Assembly (NCBI RefSeq): GCF_041381155.1
Contig: NC_091149.1
Span: 8,696,609 to 8,760,608, forward strand
Length of the DNA stretch: 64,000 bases
Direction of reading: 5' to 3'
Source: Argopecten irradians
Taxonomy: Eukaryota; Mollusca; Bivalvia; Pectinida; Pectinidae
Below, in pieces: positions 12,320 to 25,879 of this stretch (position 1 is the stretch's first letter; each line of letters begins with the position of its first letter). Below the pieces are notes generated by a model. It was given only the letters and a program-made list of their open reading frames with translations. It was not told the DNA's origin and did not search any database. The position numbers and the translations under genes were made by a program.

Positions 12320-12830
12320 AACAAACAAAGTTTTAAATTAGTATATTATTGAATGGTATTATTTTTTAATTTTCATTTTCCTTGTCTATTGCTTATAAAG
12401 CACAATAAGCTTGAATATTTTTTTGTTTATTCAGAAATATATCGTAATCTAGAAGTTTAAGAACATATTTAATTAAATCTTGTATAATGTTTTTTTCAAT
12501 AATTATTTTTTTTAGATTTTTTTCACAACCAATCAAAATACATAAAACTTTGCGACAGTTTTAAATAAGGATATTATTGAATGGTGCTATTTTTGTATTT
12601 TTTTTTTCTTTGTCTGTTACTTATAAATCACAGAACTATTTATTCTGAGCAAGTCAAAAATCATGAATTATTTTTTTTCTTCAGAAATCTATTGAAATCT
12701 AGAAGTTTAAGAGCAACTTTCGTTCAATTTTGTATAATTGGTTTTCCATTAATTGAAAATTTTAAAATCACTACTTCATGAAAGATTTTAATTAGAATGA
12801 TATTGAATGGTGTTATTTTTTAAATTTTCA
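12320..12830. repeat. Tandem repeat, about 227-bp unit, 2.3 copies
   Basis: The anchor ATTGAATGGT recurs at 12,348, 12,576 and 12,802. Between anchors the order TTTGTCT, TTATAAA, TTCAGAAAT, TCTAGAAGTTTAAGA is kept. The frame at 12,581-12,781 is low-complexity within the array and is not called a gene. Confidence 0.75.
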
Positions 12831-12844
12831 TGTTCTATAGTAAA

Positions 12845-13065
12845 CTACCGCGCGGTATATAGGACGACGGCGGGAAACATAAGACAACCCGCGTTATGAA
12901 AATAAATATTTTATTTATTTTCATCAAATTGTTCAGAAGATGAGATGATACGTGAATTATTGACGGTAAGTTAATAGCTTTTGCGACTCTACAAAATTAT
13001 CGATATCGTTTTATATTCCCTTTTTAAAAATTAATAGCCGTGTCGGAAAGGTAGTGGGCCTTTAA
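12845..13065. mobile_element. MITE family B, right part
   Basis: Ends in CGGAAAGGTAGTGGGCCTTTAA, the right terminus of the element at 35,566-35,842, and shares its GGACGACGGCGGGAA-like internal motif. A related internal piece is at 46,405-46,460. Confidence 0.55.
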
Positions 13066-13148
13066 GCAAAACAAAATTCTGTGTGACTACCCCTTTACTG
13101 AAAATATCCATAGGTATTGTATCTGTCAACATGTTGCTTTGATTTTGT

Positions 13149-14196
13149 ATCTCATCATCAGATGGTGGGCTATTCAAATCGCTTTTTGTCCGTGGTCCGT
13201 CGTCCGTCCTTCCGTCCGTCCGTCCGTCCCTCCCTCCGTCCGTCCGTCCGTTAACAATTCTTGTTATCGCTATTTCTCAGAAAGTACTGAAGGGATCTGT
13301 CTCACATTTCATATGTAGGTTCCCCTAGGGTCCTAGTTGTGCATATTGCATTTTGGGACCAATCGGTCAACAAAATGGCCGCCAGGCAGCCATCTTGGAT
13401 TTTGATACTTAAAGTTTGTTATCGCTATTTCTCAGAAAGTACTGAAGGGATCTGTCTCACATTTCATATGTAGGTTACCCTAGTGTCCTAGTTGTGCATA
13501 TTGCATTTTGGGACCAATCGGTCAACAAAATGGCCGCCAGGCAGCCATCTTGGATTTTGATACTTAAAGTTTGTTATCGCTATTTCTTAGAAAGTACTGA
13601 AGGGATCTGTCTCAAATTTCATATGTAGGTTCCCCTAAGGCCCTTGTTATGCATATTGCATTTGGGACCGATCGGTTAACAAGATGGTCACCAGGCAGCA
13701 ATCTTTGATTTTGATAGATAAAGATTGTTATCGCTCTATCTCACAAAGTACTGAAGGGATCTTTCTCAAATTTCATACGTAGGTTCCCCTAGGGCACTAG
13801 TTGTGCATATTGCGTTTTTGGGTCGATCGGTCAACAAAATGGCGGTCAGGCTGCCATCTTGGATTTTGATAGTTAAAGATTGTTATCGCTATTTTTCAGA
13901 AAGTGTTGAATGAATCTGTCTCAAATTTCATATATAGGTTCCCCTAGGGCCCTAGTTGTGCATATTTCGATTTGGGACCGATCGATCAACAAGATGACCG
14001 CCATGGAGCCATCTTGGATTTTGATAGTTGAAGTTTGTTACTGCTGTTTCTCAGAAAGTACTGAAGCGATCTGTCTCAAATTTCATATGTAGTATGTTTG
14101 CAAAAGTTTGAAAAGCAGAGAAAAGATCCCTCTTTCCTTTGTTAGACATAGATCATTCTTTGGTGGGCGCCAAGATCCCTCTGGGATCTCTTGTTA
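13149..14196 (+). repeat. Element with 155-bp tandem core, copy 1
   Basis: Starts with GATGGTGGGCTATTCAAATCGC and a CCGTCCGT simple repeat. It then has about 5.3 units of 155 bp, each carrying TTTCTCAGAAAGTACTGAAG (anchors at 13,278, 13,433, 13,588, 13,742, 13,897 and 14,052), CCCCTAGGG and GCCATCTTGGATTTTGATA. It ends in TAGACATAGATCATTCTTTGGTGGG and an AGATCCCTCTGGGATCT hairpin. Unique ends plus a tandem core of about 160 bp recall the bivalve pearl/BIV160 and Helitron-type non-autonomous elements. No transposase is present. Confidence 0.8.
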
Positions 14197-14399
14197 AGAA
14201 TAAGACTTATTCTATAGTAATGCATATGTTTTGAATTCATGTCAATGTTTTGTACGTTGTTTTTGTTTTGGCTTACCATTATCGGACGTTAGGCTATTTA
14301 AAGCGGTCCTATTTGTCAACAAGATCAGGGAAATACAAATGGAAAAAGGAAATAATACATAGAATACATATAGAAAATAACAGGCAGCCATATTGAATT

Positions 14400-14815
14400 T
14401 ATCTTCAGTGCTAATGAAATCAATCTGATTCAAATACAAATCCTTATTATCAAGTTGGATAAGAGGATCTGAGAACATCCTATTAGGGGTCACGTCAAGA
14501 TGACCTTTTGAAATGACCAATCAAATTGGCACTGCCAGAATCTTGACTGGGGACGAAATAGTTTGAAAAAGCTGTCCAAATTATTTTCGTGTATGTAGTC
14601 ATCTCGCCCGAAGTGCACAACAAAACTAATTGTATATGTATACTGGGGCGAAAAGACGTTTTCAATTGATGTTGTAAGGTGTAGAAACTGCATTTGCTCT
14701 GAAACGCACGTGATATAAAGGTAATCTGGACATGACCCCTAATGGGATATTGTCAGATCCTCTATTGAACGGAGTAGTTATAAGGATATGTGATTTAATC
14801 AGATTGTAATGAAAT
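14400..14815. mobile_element. Foldback element with arms of about 90 bp
   Basis: Left arm (14,400-14,515) and right arm (14,722-14,815) are imperfect inverted copies. They share AGAGGATCTGA, the complement of TGACCCCTAATRGGAT, and the complement of AATCAGATTG. Similar single arms occur near 57,050-57,120 and 58,188. Frames at 14,242-14,693 cross the arms and are not called genes. Confidence 0.65.
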
Positions 14816-15198
14816 GAAATATATTCTTTTCCTTGGACTTGCTTATTGCTTATCTTTTTCTATAATTAAAAAAGTTAATTGGAAATTTTTATGTTGACCA
14901 ATATCTATCATTTTTAACGTGTCGGTTAATAAAAAAACAAAAAGAAACTGAAAAAGTAAAACCGAAACTGGTAAGTACATTTCTAGTTGGTATATTTGTA
15001 TGTGGTTACTGTAAAATGAATTTTAGAATATAGAAAATAGAAGATTTAGAATATAGAAATGAGGAAAATCAGAGAAAACATGCATGGCATCATAATCTCT
15101 CTTAGGGTAAAATGCATTCGTTTAAAACGTCATCATCCTTATTTATAATCATTAACCTAAATTTCATCTTCGTCCATAGCATTATACCAATTCTGCCA

Positions 15199-15555
15199 TT
15201 TAAAGATGCTCCACCTCCGAGAGAGAATAAACGATACTCATCATTTGAATAATAATATGTGTTTTATCATGTATATATATATGTCTTATTACACACACAA
15301 AAAAAATAATATGAAATAATTCATTTTTCTTTTGGCGCATGCGCAGTCAATACTTCATTCCATATACGGGATAGTGCCATGGATTTTTTTACGGAATTTG
15401 TTTTTCAGGGCGCATTTGATCATTTTTAATATGTTTATCTTAAACTTAGAAGCTCAAACTTTTCAATGGTATAAAGTAAGTAACTTTTGTAACTGAAGAA
15501 AAACACTGTTTTTGATAGAGAAAAATCGTATTTGCCAGTGGTAGGCCATGTTTAA
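15199..15555 (+). mobile_element. MITE family A copy
   Basis: TTAA at both edges, left end AGATGCTCCACCTCCGAGAG, same body as 5,682-6,039 including GGTGCATGCGCA-like and ATATACGGGATAGTGCC motifs. Confidence 0.8.
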
Positions 15556-15922
15556 TATAATTATCCTTATATAATTACCATATCCCCTCAGCTATCATCT
15601 TCATCATCATCATACTCTTCAGTGTTATATATTTTATTAGATTCACAATTAAATTTTTACAATGTTCTTAAAAAACAATTTATATTCAGTTCAGTAAAAT
15701 GTGTATCGGTGGTCATTACAAGAGGTGAAGCAGGAACAACAAGCCGAAACTTGATATTTATTTCAGTCAAAAATACACACAGTCAATATAAAAAGTTAAG
15801 CAGGACAACATTTTTATTCCATTAAAATAAAATTGTCATATGTTATTTAACGCCTTAAGTTACCAACACGTTGTGAAATGCTACAACATTTACAATTCAT
15901 AGGTTTTCATCTTATAAATAAA

Positions 15923-16415
15923 CAGTAGAACTTGGTTGATACGAACTCGAATAATTCGACAACCCGGCTTAATACGAAGTACTTTGCTGGTCCCGGCCGA
16001 ATTCCCTCTTTATCTTTGTTTAAAGAACTCGGATAATTCGAATTCGGAAAACTCGAAGAACTCGGATAATACGAAGTAAATTTTGGGTCCGAATGACAAA
16101 AATCATACATAAAATGTTCTTATAACTCGAAATGAGATTTTTTGGACGACGAGTTCGCCGAAAATGCCGATTTTCTTTTTCATAAATGTGCTGTAGAACA
16201 GCATTTCAAAATATATATCTCGGTTTTATTTTTATAATTTTGCAACTACCATCGGCGATTGTGACATCTCTCTTGTTCACATCATTTTACGACATGGAAC
16301 TAGTCTAGATATACCAAGTAAAGATATCATCATGAGAACGCGCTTAATTCGAACACTCGGATAACTCGAAGTTTTATCTCGGTCCCTTCGAGTTCGTATT
16401 ATCCGAGTTCCACTG
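15923..16415. mobile_element. Pogo/Tigger-like MITE, about 490 bp
   Basis: Begins CAGTAGAACTTGG and ends CGAGTTCCACTG, so the outer bases are inverted (CAGT...ACTG). The subterminal regions are packed with ACTCGGATAATTCGAA-type motifs in both orientations. This is the pattern of non-autonomous pogo/Tigger elements in invertebrates. The frame at 15,907-16,110 is inside it and is not a gene. Confidence 0.65.
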
Positions 16416-18209
16416 TATGCTCAAAATTCATTTTGGCAGTAATGTTAATGTATTAACGTTTGCAGTACAGTGAAATGCGTACACACAGTTACTTCAAGAC
16501 TAGAAAACAAAATGTGATCTTCAATTTTATTTTACATGTTGACGTATATCAAATATATTTATATATTTATTTTACCATTTTGACTTTTTTCCATCTAAGC
16601 ATATATAAGAATATTTCTACAGTGCATAAATTATGTGTTGTTACCAATGTTATTTGAATGATTTTCATAGCTAAATTCTTCAAAACTTAATTAGATTACA
16701 GAGGAATAAATAACAGGTCATATATTTAGGAAGTATTTCTTAGGAAGTAAAATTGCAAGTATATAGTTACGATAAAGAATGGAAACATTTCAGCTACAGA
16801 TTGTTTATGGTTTTAGAAAAAACATATATCAAGGAAAAAGTATATTTGAAAATGTTAAAACAGGTGTTTCCATAAAAGAAATAAGTTTTCTCTTATAAGA
16901 AAAAAACAAAACACCTCACACTTTTGGTTCTCTTTAATAAATAAAAAATAGATGAATGTACATAAATATAACATTTTACACTGAAATTATGAGATTAATT
17001 TATATATTTTGAATATTTAAAAGGAAATGTTTGGAACCTTATGTTTGAAATTCTAATTCATTGAAAACGTGGAAATGATTTTGTTATTGAACAAAAAGAA
17101 TATTGTGTAGACAAATTGAATATTGTTTTAACTTTATAAAATAAATAGACAAATAAAACAAAATGAATGATAAGCTACAAGTAAAATATGTTTAAATCAA
17201 ATCAAAACACAAAATGATCAACGTGTCAATAAAATGAATATTTTGTTAACATACCTGGATATTTTAAGGTATTGTGATAATGTGTTCGACATATTCAATG
17301 TTATGCAAACATTCGACAACATTGAAATATAAACTGAACCTATGTTTTATATAAGTAAATCATTTTTATCCAATCACAATTTACTTGAATATGTATACAA
17401 ATATAGATAGTTTCAAGAATCTTTTTGTATTTGGAATATAAATTTCGTAGAAATGTAGAAAGTTGCTAGAAAGAAATTCCGTTTGCTTCTTAAAGTATTG
17501 AGTAAATGCGCATTCAAGATTGTGTTAATAAGGACGCCTTTCCTACATACAAAGTGTTCTATTTCAATGTGCAGCAATTCGTACATTGGATACAAATTTT
17601 ATACGATAAAAAATATCCTCTGGACAATTCAAATAATACAAATGTCATTTTGAGTCTCTTGATAATCCTTAGGCACAAGGAAATAAGAAGATCTTTGTAA
17701 AGTCCATCTTTTACTATTTGATATAATGCCATGGACATGTACCATATGTTACACAACGACTATTTCATTTTTTGTTGATTTATAAACTCTATCTTGAAGT
17801 CCCATTATTTAATGAATTATTTATTAATTAAAGAAGTTTGATATGTGATTTCATAACTTGTATTATCATGCATCATAAAACGTCCGGAATATGCAGATCA
17901 TATATGATATATAAATGTATATATTATGTAAATGATTGAAATTAATTTAGAAAAGTGACAATGTCCATTGTTAGATATTTGAATTCATAACTTATATCAT
18001 TATGCATCATGGAATGTCCAGTATATGAAGAGCATAAATTAAATAGGTATGTAAATGTTTTAATGAATTCAGCAAAGTGCCAATGTTAATTTATTTATGA
18101 TGAACAAGATGATGGTATTCATAAGACCTAAACAAGAAATATTTGAAGTTAAGTAATAAGAAATGCCAGCATGTGATTAAAATTTATCATAATTTCTTTC
18201 TTGCAAATA
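16416..18209. other. Non-coding, one tandem duplication
   Basis: At about 17,840-18,085 two copies of a 135-bp unit share TTCATAACTT, ATTATGCATCAT and AAAGTG(A/C)CAATGT. The remainder is AT-rich with no supported feature. Confidence 0.5.
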
Positions 18210-18465
18210 AGCCCTCGGCAGAGAGTGGGACGACTGGTTCTCTCATTGTCAGTATAATGTGACCGAATGGGATGTGTTGCTTAGTGTCTCCGGCGACGTG
18301 CTTCAGTGAAAAAAACATATTAAAAAGACAAAAGTTCCTCTATTAAAGACACAACACGAACATACCAAAGTCTCACAACACACGCACCTCGCACTTTACA
18401 CACTACACATCGCATACATTGGTGGCCGTCCTTACATGACCCTTGCTGTTAAAAGGACGTGAATA
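18210..18465 (+). repeat. SINE-like element copy
   Basis: Runs from GAGAGTGGGACGACTGGTTC through CGCACTTTACACAC to GGTGGCCGTCCTTACATGACC and TAAAAGGACGT; left end missing. Confidence 0.8.
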
Positions 18466-20179
18466 AATAATAATAATGAAAAAACACCTAAGAAACTATT
18501 CTAATGATTTCTGTTCAAAAACAAAAATAAACATTTTCAAGCTAAACTCACTTTAATTGATAAAAACCATAGGACTTGAATAAAAAAAAAACCAATACAC
18601 GAACAAAGATTGTTTTATTTTTTTGGGGATTATGATACGTGGATCCCAAATAATCATGATTACTGTTACGTTACATATATTGACTAAAAACATGAAATTC
18701 GGTAGTCCGGCAAATTCGTTGTCCGAACGTTTTAGGCTGGGAATGAAGGTGTCCGGATTATCGAAGGTGCAAGGTATATTAAATAATAATGACTCTGGTG
18801 GCAATAGGGGAAGTAGTCAGAACACTCGTTATTGTGACCAATTTTGAAACGTCCTGGGGGGAAGGGGAATATACTTTATGTAATTATTGTTCCTGATCCC
18901 GAATAAACAAAAGAAATGTTTACAGTGATGATGAAGACATGTGATATTGTTCTATGTATAGTTTGGTGCAAGTTATCACAATGTAAACAATTCGGTTACG
19001 ATAACATCAAGATTACATTCAACAAACAAACAAGGCACACAACTTTAATTGATATTTAAATGTTTACATAATAATAAAACTCTTTTCTTTGTTTTTACTT
19101 CATTTTTATATCGCACTCTGATTAGGTGATTAGTTTTTTAAAACATCTTTGCAAAAAATTGAGAATGGAGCAAAAACCATACCCGTTACAGTAGATACAG
19201 TATCATTGTATATTGATTTAAAATATGATCCAATGTAAATCAACGGAATCGAATATTAAAACTATTTTATTTTAAAGTAGTTTAAAGAAATAATTAAAAG
19301 CAAATGAAATTAAATCCCTACATGATTAAAGAAAATAGAGACAGCGATTTTCAATTACAGATGTTCAATATCCTTTACGTCTTTAATTTTCGGTCTATTA
19401 TATATATCAACAAATTCGTTTATAATAGATCGTATTCCTGGTCTACTTAACTTAACGTATATCCTTACATTACAAAAAGGCGAAATTAGGCCAAGTTATA
19501 CTATAATTGGTATATACTTTGCCGTATATATCATTTACAGAAATATCTGGACTACTTTATAAATTATTTCTTTTATTTACGGCTGAATTGTAATTCATAT
19601 TTCTCAAATATGAACACGGTATTGTATATCAGATGAGGTACCATGGAACAAACATAGGTAGTATATCTATATAAACTCATATCATGACATTCTCTGAGGC
19701 AAACGACATTTTTTTCTGATTTAGCACTTCGAATCAATTACGTTATACCAACTGTATAATTGTAAAAATGTGAAAGTATCCGGGGGTCACTGTTATGCTG
19801 AAGAAGTGAGAGTGTTTCGCGAATAACTGTCATGTTAAAGAAGTGAGGTGAGAGTTAGCGGGACTAACTGTGATATTATACTGACAGTACAACTGTGAAA
19901 CGTTTCAAATGTAACAGTACAATTTGGTTATACAAGGATTTATGAATAATAGTCACTGTATCTCTAACGAAACAACAAGGCGGCAGAATTTGAGCGGGAA
20001 CAAATACTAAGGTTGGTAAGATATTTACCTTGATTTATTATTGATATTGCCATTATTTTGAAATTGTCAAAGAATAGTTATGATAAAATTTGTTCATTGA
20101 TGAAAATGTTTCACTTATGAGACTAATCACTTATAATTTCAAATGATCAAATAATCATTTTAAACACCGTAAGAAAATG
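18466..20179. other. Non-coding, nothing recognised
   Basis: Two opposite-strand frames near 18,553-18,847 overlap each other and show no domain. A short imperfect duplication with GAAGTGAG and ACTGT is at 19,795-19,880. Confidence 0.4.
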
Positions 20180-20870
20180 TTAAAGGGACATGAGTAAAAT
20201 ATATATTTAAGACGTGTCAGATACCTTACTAAGTAATACATATCAGTTATGTTGCAAATGTGTCAAAGTAAATAATTATAATGGAAATTCCATCTTTCTG
20301 TATTTTGAACCGGCCCGGTCGAATTGGGTGCTGTGAACACAAACGAATTCCGATAAACAGAGTACGTAAGAGTCAGTAACGTACGCTATTGGGAAAGTAG
20401 GTAAATATGAATGGATCGCTGTCCCACTTTATACTTGCGTGATGTACATATGTGCAATAAGTCAAGAACCTCCCTTCGCGGTGCCCCGTCGAATGAAAAG
20501 TCTCGTTTGACTTTTGACTTATCGTTCTAACGCTAAATACACATTGTTTTATAACAAATATTAACAGATATGGCTTAAACTTCATTTGTCAACCATCGTG
20601 AATAAGAAAATAATCTTAAAATGTGGAAAACTAATATTCCTTGTCATGTCAGTAAATTTGTTGTTCATTATAACCTCGCTGTCGGCCAGCTTTCGTTTTG
20701 TGTTACAAAAATAGAATATGACGTTCTATTTTTATCATTTTTGTGATAGGTTCTCCCCACGTTTTCCTGTCGTTTTAGATAAGCAATCATTGTAATAAAA
20801 TATTCAATAAACATCTGAAAACCATATCTAAGCATATAGAACAACTTATTTAAGGTTCATGTCCCTTTAA
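20180..20870. mobile_element. Non-autonomous element with TTAAAGGGACATGA termini
   Basis: TTAAAGGGACATGA at 20,180 is matched by its exact reverse complement ending at 20,870. The 691-bp interior is richer in GC than its flanks (20,340-20,560) and has no transposase. The frame at 20,373-20,585 has no recognised domain. Confidence 0.6.
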
Positions 20871-23059
20871 AAGAGCATACCGAAGAAAATTAAGAGAAAA
20901 AAAAACTTTTATAAAAGGATATATGTTTGTATTTCAATTGATATGTTTTTGGTAAAATGTTATATCATGGAACATATTATTTTTATACCAGAAAACGCGG
21001 CAACGAATTTAGAATACACATAATTAGCGTTTACTTATGGGAAGGGCATTACCCTATTTGTACATTAGGGAAGCCAAAATGTTCCTGATATGCATTGATA
21101 GATTAGGATGCTAATAAATTTAGTACTAAGGATATTAACCTTGTATTGAATAGGTTTATCAGAAATTACCTTGTTTACTTTACCATCAATACTATACTCT
21201 GCAACTTTCATAACTTATATAACAAATTTACATACTTAATTACGTGGTTAGAAAACAAATATTAAGTGCATTATGATAGTTTAAAGATAGCCCTTTGAAT
21301 ATTTGGGTTGACATTAAGTGATATTAGAATGATTCTCACTCAGTTCCATAGAAAATTTGAATGCACCTTCTAATTTCTCAAACTGACTAATTAGAGACAC
21401 ATTATTTCCACACTTGACGGGGACGAGATACTGTGCATAACTATTAGAATAAGTTTGTAGTCTTTTTGCACATCAGAGCATGTAGCTATATAGTTGTGAA
21501 GTATGTTCTGAAGAACTGGTGTTTTCAGTAGATGTAGCTAGGTGGAGACAAGGCATTTGAATTGTATAATAAGCAGTATAAAGTTCACCAACATGTGATC
21601 CCTACTGGGTACATGTAGCTGTCATATCATCTAAGAAACCAATGGGATTAAGTATATGATCTTTCTTTAATAAACATATTTAACTTTCTTGTAATCAGAA
21701 ATGGTGTGTATAATGTATGATGTATACATTAATATTAATATTATTCAGTTGCTCAAAGTATTATTTATTGAAATATGTATGCGTTTTTCAAACATAAAAC
21801 AATAATATAAATCAAAATAAAGATTAAAGTTAAATTGCAAGTTACTTTATAGATTACATATTAAGGCGAAACATATGTTATACATTCCAGGAAAAAAATT
21901 AAATTTACAGAGAACGAAAATTGAACGCACATTTGAACATTTGAATTGAAAAATTGTTACCACACATACGCGGTTACCCATATCTAATGTATGCAAATTT
22001 GTCGAAATCTCTTAATGTACGATTGCATTCATTTGCATATTTTTATAATGAAATATTCTTGTTTTGGGGAAAAATAAACAACAATATATAATTCTACATT
22101 TGAATATCATTTATTACTTCTATGGACATTGAAATTACTATTGCAAAGGTGTGACACATTTAGAAAAAGCTGTTAGACAGACATTGTTTTTACGTTTTGA
22201 TTTTGATTTAAATATATTTTTATTGTTCAACATAACAACAGGGATAAGGCACAAGTTATCTCAACTTATAAATGCCTTCTCCCAGAATTACATTGTATAT
22301 ACAATAATATAAATAATTTAAATAATATACGCTTTTTGTAAAGGTGTAAAAATGAAATAAGCCAGATGTGTGTTCTCTTGTACCTGGTGAGTTATTTTAG
22401 GAGCAATACTATGCCATTGTGGTACTTCTGCGACAATTATGAATAACCCAGGCAAGGTGTATTTTATCATCAATAACAACGGTTTTGGAAATCATCAATG
22501 TAACTACCTTCATGTATTGTTTTTATAGTTATAAGTTGATACGTTTTCTTTGAAACCTCTAGTGTCATCTAAAATCATAGTACACAGATTTCTGTTTACT
22601 TGACCTGTGTGGAGTTTGTCTTTAAAAAAGAGAGTGTCAATGACTCAAAGCTGTATTTCAGCATTTCAAATATTTCTCAAACTAAATTATGATTACCTGA
22701 ACATTAAGTTATTAAATACTCATATGGTATTAATTGTTTGATATATGTTTCGGGGAAAACCCGTGTCTAAAACAAACAAAATACAACCGAATTGGTCGTG
22801 AAAACGAGGTTTGTAACCTAGTTTGATTATCAAAGTTGCAATGTTTAGTTGATATTCCTATACGATGTTATACTCTCTGAAACATCCAGTTCAATCATCC
22901 TTGAACTAGTATGCATTTACGGGGACTATCATGTATTATGGCTTCTTTCACTATTGACTGATAATGATGTACAATGATGGAAATCAAAAACCAAACATTT
23001 GATATTTCATAATTACGAATACAGATGAATGAAACAGTTTAAATGGCATTACAGCTCCA
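20871..23059. other. Non-coding, nothing recognised
   Basis: AT-rich, no frame above about 60 codons of interest, no repeat placed. Confidence 0.4.
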
Positions 23060-23290
23060 TTACACACGGAATAGTTTTTGTAGCTTAGTCTACTTTCACA
23101 ATGATAATACAAGTTTAATTGATCATTTAATTGTGTATTTATTGATCGGTGTTAACACTCCAAGAGACTGAAGGGTCACGGCCATATCGTGAACCGTAAC
23201 GGATTTTTAACCGACACCGGCATACAACCTGGTTGATTTTTTGCGTTGTATTAGGTCTGGACTCATTAAAGTACATACTCTTCAATCTCA
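23060..23290 (+). repeat. Dispersed repeat, copy 1
   Basis: Contains TTACACACGGAA, TTGTAGCTTAGTCTACTTTCAC, GTGTTAACACT and GTCACGGCCATATCGTGAAC. A diverged reverse copy lies at about 29,475-29,650, and its left part is the unit amplified at 25,880-26,190. Confidence 0.6.
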
Positions 23291-23576
23291 CAGAGAAAAA
23301 AAAACCCAACCATATCAACAGTTGAATATTATCAATGACTCTATTTCATTAAGTTAATATCATACCCACTAATGTTGCTTCTGCTGGCTTCGTTTTTTGA
23401 CTCTAGGCTACGAATACTACTCCGACAGAATTTCTCTTGAACATATTTTTAATTTCTAATGTTTTATTATGTCAATAACAAAAACTCTAGGAAGTGAAAG
23501 CTTATAATATATTCGTTTATAAAAATTGATATATTGTATAAGTATCATACCACAGACATTTGTATATGTGTGTTTT

Positions 23577-23735
23577 TAATAATTTTAATTAAGCATTGAT
23601 GTCACTATTTTTTATTTTATCGGGGTATGAAAAAAATGTTTGCAAACTATTCTCACAAAAGTTTGCAAACAATTTTTTGCATACCCCGATAAAATTAAAA
23701 AATAGTGACATCAATACTTATAATTAATTTTATAC
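23577..23735. repeat. Long near-perfect palindrome
   Basis: Two arms of about 70 bp (through ATTGATGTCACTATTTTTTA, TTATCGGGGTATG and GTTTGCAAAC, and their complements) around a loop of about 13 bp. It would form a strong hairpin. Related single arms follow at 23,890-23,960 and at 7,965-8,080. Confidence 0.85.
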
Positions 23736-25089
23736 TCTATTTGATAAAATGAAGTATGTTTAAATGGAACATTATAGTGGTTTTTCAAGTGATTCTTTTT
23801 TTTCCGAATCAATACGCAACGCCAATGTCTCTATTGTGACGTCTCGATAACGTTGGGGTTTCGCGCCATTCTTGATTTTTTTTCATAGTGGTATGCAAAA
23901 AAAAATTGGCCAATCAGAAAGCCAGATTTGGTATGAAAACAAAGAAAAAATAATTATTCATCTTTGATGCTTTATTTCACAACCAATAACACACAGAACG
24001 TTTAACATAATAAATACAAATGTAAAGGTGCTACAGTCGAACAAAATGTCATACATAATTTTAATAATGATAAATAATTTACGCAATGTATATAACTGTC
24101 GTCATATTTAAATCATTAATTAATATAAGGAGTTTAAAGTTAAAACATTCCTAGTTACTCAAGCTGTTTTGAAATATTGCTTTAACAGATATTTCTGCCC
24201 ATTTGATATGTATTTAAGTCTATTGTGATATTAGTTCATATTTTTCAATGCTTGGGTGTCTAATGTTTTATGAGAAAAGCCCATATTGCTCTGTTAATCA
24301 TATCCCAAAAATGTTAAGTATTTGGTTATTTCGGTATTTAAGTTTTATGAAAAAAAGGAAATTGAAAATAATAAACAGTCAGTGGCCATACTACTGTACG
24401 CAAGTAAAATTTTCCTTTAAATTATTAGTAATTTTATATTTTTTAATTGTTTTCCTAAAGTCATATTGCTTTCAATAGTAACACGATTTTATGTACTGCC
24501 TAACATTTTTTGCGTACTCTATTTTATTAAATCGTATATTATTTTATGTGCCATATTTATTGAGAAATCGATTTTAGTAGTAGACATGTAATTTTGACAC
24601 CATTTTACTATATAGACAAAGAAGGATTTTTACGTTGTTTTTGCAATTGATTTCTGGGCATGGAATGTAAAATGTTTAAGAGTATATAGTAAAAAATCAC
24701 CTGCGTACTGAATTATGACCTCTGACCGACATATTAGAAGCGAACAACATCAAGTAATATTGACTTTGAAAACCTCTTCTTATTTCTGCTGTCTTTTTCG
24801 AAATATTCCCTTAGGTAGACTGACTAAAATAAGTATTTATAATTACAAACTTAGATATTCCCCTTTGAGTTGATTATAATGTGTTCATGTTTCAAAGGTA
24901 ACCTTTGATTCAAACATGGTAAATAAATACTGTTTCATGCAGTAAAATATTATACATCGATAAGGAACCTGTGATTTTACCAGCCTCAGTCGATTCTATT
25001 TTTCCAGTTTACAATATTGTCAAATAATCTTTTATTTATCATTCAACAAAATATAACGAAAAATAAAACATCTATGGGAAAAAATTATG
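23736..25089. other. Non-coding, nothing else recognised
   Basis: Apart from an arm related to the palindrome at 23,890-23,960, no feature is supported. The frame at 24,248-24,478 has no domain. Confidence 0.4.
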
Positions 25090-25260
25090 TTGATGAAGAA
25101 CGTCAACCGTTGAACCTTATCACAAATAAAAATAACGTATACATCTTACTTACTCAACGGGATTTTATAACTTGTTTTGGACACCGAAGTCCAGTGCAAA
25201 AAGTTCACAAACACGTTATAGACCACTGTCATTGACCCTGCCAAAGGTCAATGGCACTGT
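25090..25260 (-). repeat. Single copy of the 'CTCCGGCC' dispersed repeat
   Basis: Its complement matches 32,390-32,560: GGGTCAA(T/C)G..., GTGAACTTTTTGCACT, then ATAAAA and AACGGTTG. The matching protein frames (25,017-25,235 and 32,416-32,613) are conserved only because the DNA is a repeat. Confidence 0.6.
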
Positions 25261-25879
25261 AACTTATCCATTCAGTAGCGTTTAAACCTCCATTTTAACT
25301 TCCGTGCTTGAAGCATGTTACGGTTTCTGGACAGATTTTACACGGTTATACTTTGACCTAATTTTGTACTCGCCGTGTCAAGTCTATGAATTATTCATAA
25401 ACCACATAACAGATGCTGATTGGTTGGTAAAGAAAATCACCAGACAATGTGTTGAGTGGATCCTTGTAAACATACGTATATAGGATACAAATTACTTGAA
25501 GTAGTAAGTATGGGTCAAAGAAGTAATGAAACAAGGGGGACAAAATAATTTCGAATTTTCGAGGCGATCTGACCCTTAGCCAAGACACAAAAAGAACAAA
25601 TAAAATCCTTTCAAACTCTTATTTGTACTTGTAATATCTCAATATTAGGTAATATATAATATCTCAATATTAGGTAATATATAGGACACATATAACTTTG
25701 TGTGTATTTTGTTCATATCATTATCATGTATACATTTATGAATATATAGATCCATTAAACAATACTAACACAATTCGACTTAACGAATTTCTCAATACCT
25801 TACTTATCACCTGATATTTCTACCATACAATGAAAGAAAAGTATAGTATTTCGTATAAAAAACTGCCCAAACTTACAGA

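Noticed and set aside
13910..14092. A 60-codon frame similar to the one at 27,634-27,816
   Set aside because: Both lie in the 155-bp tandem units; the similarity comes from the DNA repeat and the unit length is not a multiple of three.
14165..14196. Helitron 3' end (hairpin plus CTRR) for the 155-bp-core element
   Set aside because: The hairpin AGATCCCTCTGGGATCT is present, but the following CTTG does not fit CTRR, so the class is left open.
14242..14693. Two minus-strand frames with a hydrophobic stretch
   Set aside because: They overlap the arm of a foldback element and change frame; no homologous domain is visible.
25017..25235. Frame resembling the minus-strand frame at 32,416-32,613
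   Set aside because: Shared because both are copies of a non-coding dispersed repeat; other copies of the repeat are broken in every frame.
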